DNA from: Malaya genurostris
Taxonomy: Eukaryota; Arthropoda; Insecta; Diptera; Culicidae
DNA: 64,000 bases
Direction: 5' to 3'
NCBI RefSeq assembly: GCF_030247185.1
Contig: NC_080571.1
Span: 164,024,352-164,088,351, forward strand
Below are positions 1 through 10,735 of the stretch, piece by piece; positions within the stretch are counted from its first letter, which is position 1; each line of letters starts with the position of its first letter. Under the pieces are notes generated by a model. That model was not told the origin of the DNA. It saw only the letters and a program-made list of their open reading frames with translations, and did not search any database. The position numbers were made by a program, and so were the translations under genes.

Positions 1-325
1 AGCCTAGCCCTATCTGGTTCGTGAGCGGGAGCGGAAGGGAAGAGAAACGTGAGTGAACGGAATTGGAATTTGGGTATTGAACTCCACTTTTTGTCGCACA
101 AGCAATCTTGTGTTTTATCGTAGTCAATTTTGACTGAGGTACTTGTGTGACTGACTGGCATTGTCTTATGTTGAAAAATGCGGGAAGCGCATTTCTAAAA
201 GGTTTATGACCGAGGAAATCAGAACACTTGGAAGGGTCAAATATTGATATGGAGTGGCCGGGAAAAGGAAGATACAAGTGATGGGATAAGTATGACTAAG
301 GTCACATGGTATATGGTACGCCACA
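1..325 (-). repeat. 3' LTR of the 412-like element (partial)
   Basis: Direct repeat of 6232-6556, with an offset of 6231 and no differences seen by eye. On the minus strand it begins TGTGGCGTACC. The copy at the right end shows that the full LTR is about 409 bp, so about 84 bp lie left of the window. Confidence 0.92.
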
Positions 326-340
326 CCTCCCTCCTTTTGG
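326..340 (-). other. Polypurine tract of the 412-like element
   Basis: On the minus strand this reads CCAAAAGGAGGGAGG directly 5' of the 3' LTR. This is the place and composition expected for the plus-strand DNA primer in reverse transcription. It is absent next to the other LTR, as it should be. Confidence 0.85.
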
Positions 341-418
341 AGAAGAGTGGTATAGCCATTCTGGATAACAATGATTTGATTATATTAGATAAAATTTTTT
401 TACTAGTTATACAATTTT

Positions 419-3400
419 CTATTGGAATTTTATTAGTCTACTGTTGTGAACTAGAAGATTTTGATTTGTTTCCTTATTTCTAATGAGAGAATTTACATCT
501 TCTACGTTAATAACTGTATATGGTCCTGATTGTACACTGTCTAGTTTCCTTCTCCCTTCAGATTTTAAGTAAACTGTATCATTCAATTTTATTTCTGTTT
601 GTTTTATATTTTGGTTGGAAACATTTGTTCTGTTGGTTTTAACCTTGATTATTTTTTCTCTAATGTGTTGATGAATTTTCTGTAGTTTGTGTTTTAGCTC
701 TTTGGTGTACAAGTCGTAATTATAAACTGGTTCTACTTGGTTTAGATTTACATTTTCAAATTGATTTATTTGTTTTCCATATAACAGTTCAAATGGAGAA
801 TAATTATGATCTGAATTGGGGGTAGTATTATAACAAAAACTGTAATATGGAATCCAGTCATCCCAATCATTTTTTTGTTCATTAACGAAAATTCTTAAAT
901 ATTCATTTAAGCATCTGTGATTTCTTTCTAATGCTCCTATTGTTTGTGGGTGATATGCGGCAGAACAAACATGATTAATTTTTAGCATATCACAAATGTT
1001 ATCGAAGATTCCTTTATACTCTGTGCCTTGATCTGTGCGAATTGCTGACATTGGTCCATAAACTAAAATACAATTTTCTACAATAGCTCTTGCTATCGTT
1101 GAGGCTGATTTATCAGGGATTGATGTTATTACAATATATTTGCTTAAATCGCACTGCATGGTTACGGCATATCTATTTCCTTTTGAAGTTAAAGTGAATG
1201 GCCCTACTGTGTCGATAGATACTATATCAAAGGTTTTATGGGGGCTAGAGGTTATTGTAAATTTTTGTTGTACTGGTGTGAAATGTTTGTTTTGTTTACA
1301 TAGACTACATGATTTTACATATTTGGTGATCATGTATTTCATGTTACGCCAATAGTATAAGTTTCTTAATTTTTTATACAGTCGTGTGATTCCAATATGT
1401 CCTCCTGTTGGTGAGTTGTGGTAAGTTTCAAGGATTTGTTGAATTTTTGTCTCGTCTTGTATTGGTTCAGGTGGTTTGTATATTATAATGTTAACGTTTC
1501 GTAGAACTTTGTTTCCGATTTCCTTAAAGTCGTTTATGTTCACGAAATCAAATATAGTATCTTCCGATGAAATAGCTACAGTGTTGTTTTTGGAATTGTT
1601 TTGTTCATTATTTTGTTTGTATTTACCATTTATCTGTAATAGTTGTGTTAATGGTAGGGTACCCTCTTCGATTTTTCGGAATATTTCTGGAAGATTTTTA
1701 CTTATTAATTTGAATCCATACGCTAGAGTAAGGCTTCTTTTATAATTTTTCTCAAACAACATTAATGAACCGACCGGTGGTGTGCCATTTTCTAATAGTG
1801 TAAAGGCAACTTTTTTCATATTGTGCACTTGTTCACTGCAAATTGCATCATATACTCGGAGTTGATCAGGCTCCGGCTTTTTCTGTATATTACTTTCTTT
1901 GACTAAACAAGGTTTGCTTTGCATGGACCTCGTTTGTACTCGTAATATAGTCATTTCTTTTAAGTCATCCGAATTTATAGCTATTCTAGAAAGAGCATCT
2001 GCTACCACGTTACATCTTCCTGGAATGAATTCTACATCGTAATCAAACTCCTCGAGGTCTAGTCTCATACGAGTTAATTTTGATGAAGGGTTCTTCATTC
2101 CAAAAAGGTATATTAGTGGTCGATGGTCAGTTCTTATTATAAATTTCCGTCCATAAAGGTATGGTCGAAAATGCATGACAGCCCAGTGTATGGCTGCTAG
2201 TTCTTTTTCGATGATGTGTTTATTTCTTTCACCTTTTGTAAACGCGCGACTGGCAAAAGAAATAGGCAGATCATCAGATCCGTGCATTTGTGATAGTACT
2301 GCTCCACAGGCATAATCTGAAGCGTCTGTAGTCACAATGAATGTTTTTTGAAAATCGGGATATTGTAGGATTTTGGGAGATACTAATGAGTTTTTTAACG
2401 TATCGAATGATATTTGACATTCAGTAGTCCAACTGAAATTTACATTTTTCCTAACAAGATTATTCAAACTTGCACAAATTTGTGCAAAATTTGGTATAAA
2501 TCTGCGGTAGTAATTACAAAATGCCACAAAACTTCTGACTTGGTCAGCGTTTTGAGGAATTGGGTAATTTCGAATGGTTTCAAATTTTGCGTCGTCTGGC
2601 AGAATTCCCTTATCTGTTATTTTGTGTCCTAAAAATACAACTTCGTTTCTGAAGAAACAACATTTAGCAGGGTTTAGCTTTAGATTACATTGTCTAAAAC
2701 AATTGAAAACTTTGCGTAAATTTTTCAAGTGATGCTCTACTGAACAACCTATAACGATAACGTCATCAATATAGAGAAAAGCACATTCGGGATTTAGACC
2801 GCTTAGTGCGATTGACATCATCCGTTGAAAGCTGTTTGGACTAATGTTGAGTCCAAACGGTAGGCGTTTGAATTGGAAATGTCCTCTTTCTGGTAAGGAG
2901 AAGGCAGTAAATTTTCTAGAATTTTGTTCGATCTCTATCTGGTGAAATCCAGACATGAGATCTAAAGTTGTGAAAAATTTTGCACGGCCAAGTTGATCAA
3001 ATATATCGTCAACTCTTGGAAGTGGGAACTTATCTGCTAATAATTTTTTATTGAGTTGGCGGTAGTCAACCACCAATCTCCATTTTTTATTGGAATTTTC
3101 CGACTTCTTAGGAACTAATAGTATGGGGGAATTATATTGTGATATAGATGGCTCGATTATGTCATTTTTTATTAGGTTATCGACTTGCCGACAAAGTTCT
3201 TCTTTCTGACTTTGCGCATTGCGATAGTTCTTTATATAGACTGGTGAAGTATCACTCATGTTTATGGACTGCTTATAAAAATTATTGTGACTTAACAGGT
3301 CATTTTTCAGACTAAAAATATCGTTATATTCGTTGCATAAGTTAAGTAAAGGGGTTTTTGCGTAACTTGGTACGTTCACTAAATTTAATTCTTCATGCAA

Positions 3401-4104
3401 GTTTTCGATTCTACTTATATCGTTACTATATTGTACATTAGCTATATGATAATCGCTTAGGGAATAAATTTTTGGGTTAAAATTATTTACAAGTACATCT
3501 TTATCTGATGTATTAATAAAACGTACATAAGGTGCGTTTCTTGAGCAAATCGAGTTTCCACAAAATACTCCAGGTGCGATTTCTGTTGATTCGATAATCG
3601 CGTCCTGGGAAATATGTAGACTGCTAAGGTGTCGGATTACCTCTGCTCTGGCAGGTAGCATAAAGCTGCCATGTAGATTGTCACGTATCGGTATTTCGAG
3701 TATTTGTCCTCGATAGGTTATTGAAAGTATCCAAGTGTCGTAGTTGATGTTACAACCATATTTAGTGAGAAAATCACGTCCCAATATTCCGTCAGTTGGT
3801 ATTGGAAACGAATTTTCCACCACATGAAAGTTGTTGTAAACGTCATTTTCGTTAATTGTCAAAGCCAAATTAGTCGTTCCGAAGCTATTTATTTGGTCTG
3901 CTGATATACCTCTGATAGTGCAAGCATTACGAGGATCGTATGAGTGCGATCCTCGCAGAGCTCCTAATTTCAGAACCGATATATCAGCGCCTGAATCTAC
4001 TATGAAGGTACATATTTTGTCTGAAGCGTTTGTTTTTAGAATAATAAAATTGGATGCAGTTACGTTTATTGTAAAAACTGCCCATGGTTTGTACCTAAAA
4101 AATT
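419..4104 (-). CDS. pol: pol polyprotein (protease, RT, RNase H, integrase) of the 412-like element
   Basis: The uninterrupted frame runs from a TAA just upstream of the slippery site (about 4104) to the stop at 419-421, roughly 1,225 codons. It has no usable start of its own and lies in the -1 frame relative to gag, so it is expected as a Gag-Pol fusion. In order: aspartic protease with a DSGAD motif (about 3985-3999), RT with FLYIDDVIVIG, RNase H with TTDASDYACGAVLS and DHRPL, an integrase zinc region (H/H then CSLCKQNK), and an integrase core with DTVGPF, RTDQGTEYKG and HPQTIGALERNHR. The C-terminal tail follows to the LTR. The only overlap is with the 3' end of gag. No inactivating change was seen, so the enzyme could be functional. 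Confidence 0.93.
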
Positions 4105-5322
4105 ATTGTGAGTTGGTTGACTTACGTTTTGCAACGTTGGCAGATACTGCTGTGGTTGCTGTACGTTTATGTTTGGCTGGCCTTGAGTCTGGCTCGGTGG
4201 GTACGTTTCGTGCATCTGGTTAGTCGCGGTGTAAAACATTTGATTTGATCTTCTGTTGAGAGTATTTTGATAACTGAAATTTGAATTATTTCTATAGTTG
4301 TTATAACGAGTGGTGGGCCACGAGTTATTTGGTGGGCCACGAGGAGTATTGTGCATACCTCCTCGCGGGTGTAAATTGAAATTATTATTTAATTGTTGTC
4401 TTTGATTTTTATGGTTAAATCGAGGGCGTGGGTTACTATTTCGATGATTTCCGTATTGATGTCTGCCCCTATAATTTTGATTTCGCGTTTGAAAGCTTAG
4501 GACTTGTGGTGATGATACATTTATTTCGTTAAATTTCTGAATGGCCGTTTGTATTGATGCAAATTCGCCAGCCTTTAGAACGACACGGGTATCTGAATCG
4601 GTTGCTTTATGTATTAGTGTATCCACTCCTATTTTGGTTGCCATTTTGGTAGCGACCCCAAGTGGGATTTGGTCCCGTAAATAAATTGTTTGTAATTTAC
4701 TTGTAAGATTTTCTACCTCCTGCAGAAATTCTTCATTGTCATTTTTGCGTTTCAGTGCCTTTAGTTTGGCTATGACTGAATCGGCTGTTTCTTTATCGCT
4801 GCACTGATTTTGTACTATGTCGATTATTTCTATTATAGTAGTTGTGGTAGGAGTTAATGCCGCTCGGGCTCTACCACTAAGTCTCGTTTTGATGAATTTA
4901 ACAGCAACGTTTTCTTGTTCCGGCGTAATTAGTTCTTTTAATAAGTTCACCGAGTCGATGAACGCTTCTACTTTCGCTGGTGCACCGTCGTACGGCTGCA
5001 CTAGTGAAGTGGCAGTCTTAATGTCGAACTGTTGTGTTGTCATTTTACTAGTGGATTGTCTCTGATCTATAGGGCAATTCTCCAATTTTATTTCAATAAT
5101 TTTTATCGTTTCTCTATGCCAAAGTCGTGAATTTTTTACTAAATTGTAAAATTCTTGATCTGGGATTTTATCCTCATTTTCTGTTAGAAAAAGCTCGAAG
5201 TTTGTAAATGCTTCTGTGCACTTTCTTTTTTTGTTTTCTAATAATTCCCTAGATACAGATGTATTTACTGCCTTTTTGCAGTAGATATAAAGATTTTTTA
5301 ATATCTCATAATCATTCATCAC
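4066..5322 (-). CDS. gag: gag of the 412-like element
   Basis: A 418-residue capsid precursor starting at ATG 5320-5322 and ending with TAA at 4066-4068. The N-terminal half is helical. A capsid-like middle (about residues 110-270) is followed by a basic, Asn/Gln/Arg-rich tail in place of CCHC knuckles, as is usual for this lineage. The tail carries RNQNYRGRHQ-type RG-rich stretches that could bind RNA. The last codons overlap pol and contain the slippery heptamer. The frame is intact. Confidence 0.88.
   Translation of the reverse strand: MMNDYEILKNLYIYCKKAVNTSVSRELLENKKRKCTEAFTNFELFLTENEDKIPDQEFYNLVKNSRLWHRETIKIIEIKLENCPIDQRQSTSKMTTQQFDIKTATSLVQPYDGAPAKVEAFIDSVNLLKELITPEQENVAVKFIKTRLSGRARAALTPTTTTIIEIIDIVQNQCSDKETADSVIAKLKALKRKNDNEEFLQEVENLTSKLQTIYLRDQIPLGVATKMATKIGVDTLIHKATDSDTRVVLKAGEFASIQTAIQKFNEINVSSPQVLSFQTRNQNYRGRHQYGNHRNSNPRPRFNHKNQRQQLNNNFNLHPRGGMHNTPRGPPNNSWPTTRYNNYRNNSNFSYQNTLNRRSNQMFYTATNQMHETYPPSQTQGQPNINVQQPQQYLPTLQNVSQPTHNNFLGTNHGQFLQ
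4096..4102 (-). promoter_or_regulatory. -1 ribosomal frameshift site (UUUUUUA)
   Basis: In the gag frame the mRNA reads AAU UUU UUA GGU, giving the slippery heptamer U UUU UUA. Slipping back one base gives UUU UUU AGG and enters pol, whose frame has a stop (TAA) only two codons upstream. Gag itself ends 28 bases downstream. The heptamer matches the X XXY YYZ class used by many retroelements. A stimulatory downstream structure was not established by eye. Confidence 0.8.
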
Positions 5323-5698
5323 CTAGCTAATTTAACATGCGATAAAAAAATCTTGGATATTTGACGATTTATTTTTTTTTCATAAGAGGACAATATAATG
5401 CACTGTAAGATTCGTATTTTTTTTTTAAACTCAACAAGTTCTCTCAATCATTTTTCAAGCACTTCTTTTACATTAGACTACTACTTACTCAATAATCGGA
5501 CGATGGAGATAGCATTGACTATGTTGCACCTTTACCGCTAGTCCACGATCCACAAGCTCTTCTTTGACGAATATTGTAGTATTTTTCTTATTTTGTCCCG
5601 TAGGACCACTGTTCCCTTATGGGTAGAAAGTTTTTTTTTTCTTTTGTCCCGAAGGACCACTGTTCCCTGATGGATAGTTTTTTTTCGGTCACACACGG
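5323..5698 (-). other. Leader between small ORF and gag, with two tandem UNCG hairpins
   Basis: Non-coding and T-rich on the plus strand. Two near-identical units about 51 bp apart (5591-5640 and 5642-5692) each encode, on the minus strand, a 4-bp stem closed by a UNCG tetraloop: GTCC-TTCG-GGAC at 5657-5646 and GTCC-TACG-GGAC at 5606-5595. The loop differs between the copies but stays inside the UNCG class. A role in packaging or translation is only inference. Confidence 0.6.
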
Positions 5699-5932
5699 TT
5701 ACACACGGTCTATGTTGGCAATGGATCGTGCCGCTTTGAGCGCCTGTTGGCGCATAATTTTTTTTAGTACTATGTAGGCTGACATGAACAGCTGAATTGC
5801 GGCCATCGCCAGTATTATGGTAAGCTTGATTTCACTGCTTTCGTGAAATTCTGAGTGACTCGATAGTTCGTTAAGAATGTTAACTTGAGCATCACCACTT
5901 TGATGCGTTTGTTTGGACTTGTTGTTTCCCAT
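5699..5932 (-). CDS. Small ORF upstream of gag: myristoylation-type membrane protein
   Basis: A 77-residue ORF that would be the first AUG-led frame on the genomic RNA. It begins MGNNKSKQ, which fits the N-myristoylation consensus (Gly2, small/Ser at position 6, Lys at 7). A single hydrophobic segment (about residues 36-56) is flanked by a basic stretch (LKKIMRQQALKAAR). It would be predicted to sit on a membrane. Short upstream ORFs are known in the 412/mdg1 group, but I do not know a function for them. The open frame in an otherwise young element argues that it is real. It could also act as an upstream ORF regulating gag translation. Confidence 0.6.
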   Translation of the reverse strand: MGNNKSKQTHQSGDAQVNILNELSSHSEFHESSEIKLTIILAMAAIQLFMSAYIVLKKIMRQQALKAARSIANIDRV

Positions 5933-6129
5933 TTCAGAACTTATTTGGGAAAAATGTCACGTATAAACTCGTTGTTACTGCTAGTGTCGCAAATTGACCT
6001 AGCGGGCGGCAATTTTCCCGAACGTTACACGTAGTTTTTACACACAGTCACACTATTGACCTACAAGTACACTTGAATCGCACCAACGCACTATGTTAAT
6101 ATATAACTTTTTACTTCAGGCCCGTGACA
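5933..6129. other. 5' untranslated region of the 412-like element
   Basis: Short non-coding stretch between the primer binding site and the small ORF. Nothing else is recognisable. Confidence 0.6.
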
Positions 6130-6147
6130 CTTGTCAACGGTTCGCCA
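6130..6147 (-). other. Primer binding site, tRNA-Arg-like
   Basis: Directly next to the 5' LTR. On the minus strand it reads TGGCGAACCGTTGACAAG. The 412 element of Drosophila uses tRNA-Arg. This site matches that type of complement except for two apparent extra bases, so the exact tRNA is uncertain. Confidence 0.65.
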
Positions 6148-6556
6148 TGTGATATCTTCGTTTTTACTCAAACACGAGCTTTCGGTTCTGTGGCACAATC
6201 ATTTCTGCCGTTTATTAATTATCCAAACTTAAGCCTAGCCCTATCTGGTTCGTGAGCGGGAGCGGAAGGGAAGAGAAACGTGAGTGAACGGAATTGGAAT
6301 TTGGGTATTGAACTCCACTTTTTGTCGCACAAGCAATCTTGTGTTTTATCGTAGTCAATTTTGACTGAGGTACTTGTGTGACTGACTGGCATTGTCTTAT
6401 GTTGAAAAATGCGGGAAGCGCATTTCTAAAAGGTTTATGACCGAGGAAATCAGAACACTTGGAAGGGTCAAATATTGATATGGAGTGGCCGGGAAAAGGA
6501 AGATACAAGTGATGGGATAAGTATGACTAAGGTCACATGGTATATGGTACGCCACA
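6148..6556 (-). repeat. 5' LTR of the 412-like element
   Basis: 409 bp. On the minus strand it starts TGTGGCG and ends GATATCACA, giving the canonical TG...CA ends. It matches 1-325 over the visible part. It should carry the element's promoter and polyadenylation signals. Confidence 0.9.
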
Positions 6557-7156
6557 CTTCACTCCGGAGTCCAATCGACAGTCAGCTGAGTGGACTGCAA
6601 GCGATAAACCGAACCCAAAGCGTGGAAAGATTCAACAATCGGCCGGTAAGGTTATGGCGTCTGTATTTTAGGATTCACGTGGTATAATTTTCATCGACTA
6701 CCTTGAAAAGGGAAAAAACATCAACACTGACTATTATATAGCGTTATTAGAGCGTTTGAAGGACGAAATTTCAAAAAACGGCCTCATTTGAAGAAGAAAA
6801 ATGTTTTGTTTCATCAAGACAATGCACCGTGTCACAAGTCGATGAAAACCAAGCTGAAATTGAACGAATTGCTCCCTCATCCACCGTATTCTCCAGATTT
6901 GGCCCCCTGTTCTCAGACCCCAAGAGAATGCTCGCTGGTAAAAAAATTAGAAGCAATGAAGAGGTAATCGCTGAAACTGAGGCCTTTTTTCAAGCAAAGG
7001 ACAAATCGTACTACAAAAATGGTATCGAAAAGTTGGAAGATCGCTATAATCGCTGTATCGCTTCTGATGGCGATTATGTTGAATAATAAAAACGAATTTT
7101 GGCAAAAGAAATGTGTGTTTCTATTAAACAATACGAACTTTTCAGCCGAACTGTTA
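6557..7156 (+). pseudogene. Broken mariner transposase (DD34D type) with 3' TIR
   Basis: Reading across frames on the plus strand gives recognisable mariner pieces: a segment with GKVMASVFWDSRGIIFIDYL, then FHQDNAPCHKS and HPPYSPDLAPC, then a tail ending SDGDYVE. At least two frame breaks and a stop separate them, and the spacing between the second and third catalytic Asp is short, so there is also a deletion. The 5' half was displaced by the 412-like insertion. The 3' terminal inverted repeat (about 7117-7154, GAACTTTTCAGCCGAACTGT) is followed by TA. The same terminus reappears in reverse at 62541. Confidence 0.85.
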
Positions 7157-7791
7157 TTTTGTCTGAATCCTATTCACTCGTTTATTTTGTATCACGTAAT
7201 TTCATTTATAAAAAATAGGGAAGTTTTTATATTTTACGCGATAGTATTGCAAATTTTTCTTCAGTTTCCTCGAATGAGAGCGGTGAATCAAGACTTTCCG
7301 GGACTTTACTATAGGATATTGTTGAAACGTTCACTCGGGAAGTCAGTGAGTTTAGTGGTGCATCCGAGCATCTTGAAACCGGAACATACTGAGTCGTGCG
7401 CGAATAATACCAATACTGAAATATTTACTAACAAATATCCTTCTCCCGTGACACTTGTGGAGTGCGCAGTAGTATATACGGCCTCTAGTAACAACAAGTG
7501 TAGGACTAACATCCTTTCCCATTCCTTAGACGATCTACGTTCGGGCCTGGCCGGCGCCGGTACTGATCAATGAATTCTGGGATTATCAGAAGATGTACAT
7601 TGAAGGATGGTTTACCAGTCCCAGGTCGGATCTTCTAGAAACTCTCTGTACAATTTCAGCTAATCCCGATCAGTAACGGAGTAGCAACCAGGGGTGGTCG
7701 CTCAAGCTCAAGCTCACGGCTGGGTTGCTATTCTTTCAATGCTGCAAGTTCAATGAGATTCAGTGAAAGTCTTTTGTGAGGGCGCTGCACC
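7157..7791. other. No gene recognised
   Basis: Mixed-composition sequence with a GC-rich patch near 7540-7700. It resembles the 3' end of some non-LTR element, but nothing decides this. The 184-codon frame across it looks like chance: it has no domain and crosses the mariner terminus. Confidence 0.4.
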
Positions 7792-7920
7792 CTAGATGAA
7801 TATTTGAAAAATCTTAAAATTGTTCTAGAAACACTAAGTAACGCAAATCTTAAGTCTCACTTAGACAAATGTGAGTTTTTGCATTCTGAGATTGAATTTT
7901 CAGGATTTGTTATTGTTGTA
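7792..7920 (+). pseudogene. Fragment of Ty3/Gypsy reverse transcriptase
   Basis: About 43 codons in one frame match the RT region just after the YxDD box: EYLKNLKIVLETL, then LDKCEFLHSEIEFSGFVI, the familiar 'NLKLxxxKCEFxxxEVxFLGxVI' block. Both sides are unrelated, so this is an isolated relic. Confidence 0.7.
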
Positions 7921-8879
7921 GGTTGGTAAACGACTGGACAATGCATAATTCAGGCCCCAATGTGGCTCTTAGCCTATTGTCCAGTAACTCCTGTCCATAC
8001 CTCCTCGCGGTGCCGGCTGGGGTACAAGCAACCATAGGAAAGATCGGGTAACCAACCCCGGTGGCACCTTTCTCGTATGCTGACAGGTGCAAGCTCCCGG
8101 TCGAGCGGTGGCGGGAGAAGAATAACGGAGAGGATGTTTCTTTCAGTTCTATACGGAGTAACACTCTTCAATTCGGTTTCTCTTTTATGTCATTGTATTG
8201 ATTCATCCATGTACTTGAGTTTAATATCACGAAATTCACCTTTTCTGAGTTTCAATTTTTTGTGCTTTTCACTTGACAGCTACTTATTCTCAATAGTGAA
8301 GGATTAGGCTGGTTTAGGAGTTCTTTCCCACAATCTAACAAAAGTCACTAACGACTGTTAATAAGGCTAACACTTCACGCAGTCTCACTAAGCTCGGCAT
8401 ATCATTAGGTGTATGCACATATGAACGTAAGTCCTACTACAGTAAGAAAAACAAACACGTTTACACCATTCCACACCGACTCTGCATTAGAACTGCAACC
8501 TCTTACCTCTCACCGTAAATTCTGTGCAATTATTCTTTAATTTGGCTCATAGTTCTATTGCATACTCCACGAGTTTGTAAATCTATTCACAACACTTCAT
8601 GGTGATCTCGTCGAATATATGTCTCAACATTTACTTGTTTACATTAATAAAAGAAGTTATTCTTCAACTCATACTTTTGTTGTCGTATATTATCAACACT
8701 ACCCTGACACGAGCAATGGTTGTGTCTAACTATTTTTTTTCCTCGGAAATGAGTATCAAACACTGCACATGAAACTGTTAAATCTTCACTCATTACAGCA
8801 ATCTTTCACTCAATTCTTTAGATGCCTTCAGAAATCTATTATATCCCATTATAAACAATATTTCTTACTTGATTTTGAG
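7921..8879. other. No gene recognised
   Basis: A moderately GC-rich start (to about 8120) followed by AT-rich sequence. No domain, TIR or tandem repeat seen. It ends where the LINE copy begins abruptly at 8880. Confidence 0.4.
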
Positions 8880-8881
8880 GT

Positions 8882-10735
8882 CACTGGAGTAGATATACAC
8901 AAGCACGAAATATTTATTCACGGGCCCTGAAGAAGACTAGATATGAATACATACAGAGGAGAATCGATCAAAATCAACAAAACAGTAGAGAGTTATGGAA
9001 AATTCTCAAACAGCTTATCAAGCCTACACATAGTTCATCGAAAAGTATGACTTTTGACGGTATAGAAGAACACACAGAGCAAATTATATCTGAAAAGTTC
9101 AACAGTTATTTCATAAATAGTGTTCAGCAGATCAATCAAAGTATTGAATTGGTAGGTGAACCTGTTGAAATAACACAGCCGATGAATAACTATTGTAGAC
9201 TTGATGAATTTCAACCAATCACTTTTGAACAATTGAAAAATATTTGTTTTAATTTGGGAAAATCGACGGGTATTGACAATGTAAACTCAAAGGTGATACA
9301 GGATTGCTTTCATGTTATCGGACACGATCTACTGGATTTGGTAAATGAATCGTTGTACACGGGGCACGTGCCAAAAGTGTGGAAAGAATCTCTGGTTGTT
9401 CCTATCCCCAAGGTTACTGGAACGGATAAAGCCGAGGAGTACCGTCCCATTAACATGCTGCACACGCTGGAAAAAATTTTGGAACTTGCTGTTAAAGATC
9501 AGCTGATTAACTATTTGAACTCTAACAGTTTGCTAATACCGGAACAATCGGGATATCGTAAGGGTCACTCTTGTGAAACCGCTTTGAACCTAGTATTGGC
9601 AAAATGGAAGGAGAAAATCGAAGCCAAAGAGAGTATTTTTGCTGTGTTCTTGGATCTGAAGAGAGCCTTTGAAACAATTTCAAGACCTTTATTGTTGCAG
9701 ACATTGAGGCGTTTTGGCATCGGGGGAATAGCACATGAATGGTTTGAAAACTATTTATGTGGTAGATCTCAAAAGACTGTTTTTAACGATGTAATGTCTA
9801 GTTCCCTCGGCAATTCACTTGGTGTGCCTCAGGAAAGTGTTTTAAGTCCTATTCTATTTATCATGTATATTAATGATATGAAGCGAGTCTTACGTTTCTG
9901 TGATATAAATTTGTTTGCTGATGATACTGTTCTGTTCATTACGGCTAGAGATTTCAATGAAGCTGTTGCACATTTAAACGAGGATCTAAGTTCGCTGGTT
10001 CGATGGTTAAAATTTAAGCAACTGAAACTAAACGTCGCGAAAACTAAATATATGGTTATTTCTTCTGTTAGCACCGGTCATGACGCCAATGTGGAAATTG
10101 ATGGTGAAATTATTGATCGCGTTAGAGAAATGAAGTATCTTGGAGTCATAATTGATGAAAAGTTAACATTCAAATCTCATATCAATAACGTCATCAAGAA
10201 GATTGCCAAAAAATATGGTGTATTATGTCGTTTGAAAAATGACTTAACGACCCATAGTAAGATTCTTTTGTACAAAACAGTCATTTCACCACACATTGAC
10301 TTTTGCCCATCCATTCTGTTTCTTGCTAATAACACACAAATCTTGAGATTACAGCGACTGCAAAATAAGATCATGCGAATAATTCTAAAATGTAGTAGAT
10401 ATACCTCCTCAGATTTTCTACTGAACGCATTACAATGGCTTTCAGTGAAACAGAGAATTTACTACTTAACCATGGTATTTATTTTCAAGATATTAAATGG
10501 CATGCTGCCTCGATATTTGTGTGATCGAGTTGAAAGAGGAACTGATTTGCATAGGTACAATACTAGAAACGCATCTGATGCTAGAACACCAAGCTTTCTG
10601 TTAGCCAGATCGCAAAACTCATTGTTGTACAAGGGAATAAGTTTTTTCAATTCGATGCCAAGAGAAATCAAACGCGCAGCGACATTGGTGGAGTTCAAAA
10701 GGTTATGTATTTCACACATAAAGTCCGCTTTGTAA
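8882..10735 (+). pseudogene. ORF2 C-terminal part (reverse transcriptase) of the truncated LINE
   Basis: An open frame of about 618 codons continues upstream of the first ATG (9047) to the truncation point, so 9047 is not the native start. RT blocks are clear: ESLVVPIPK, RPINMLHTLEK, a SGYRKGHSCETAL segment, FLDLKRAFE and NLFADDTVLF. The conserved loop reads GVPQESVLSPILF where the other copy has GVPQGSVLGPILF. Two conserved Gly are changed, so this copy is probably inactive despite its open frame. Confidence 0.9.

Larger units (their letters stand above)
1..6556 (-). mobile_element. 412/mdg1-like Ty3/Gypsy LTR retrotransposon, left LTR cut by window edge
   Basis: The element reads right to left: 5' LTR (6148-6556), primer binding site, small ORF, structured leader, gag, pol, polypurine tract, 3' LTR (1-325, incomplete). 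The visible 325 bases of the left LTR look identical by eye to the matching part of the right one, so the insertion is young. The assignment to the 412/mdg1 group rests on the gag type, the arginine-tRNA-like primer site, a short ORF ahead of gag, and gag/pol in different frames. It landed in a mariner transposase relic whose coding sequence resumes at 6557. The left target duplication lies outside the window. Confidence 0.9.

Noticed and set aside
3918..4223. 101-codon plus-strand frame opposite the 412-like protease
   Set aside because: The minus strand carries the DSGAD protease and the gag/pol overlap; the plus frame is a shadow.
7019..7573. 184-codon plus-strand frame
   Set aside because: It starts inside the mariner relic in the wrong frame, crosses the mariner terminus and shows no domain.
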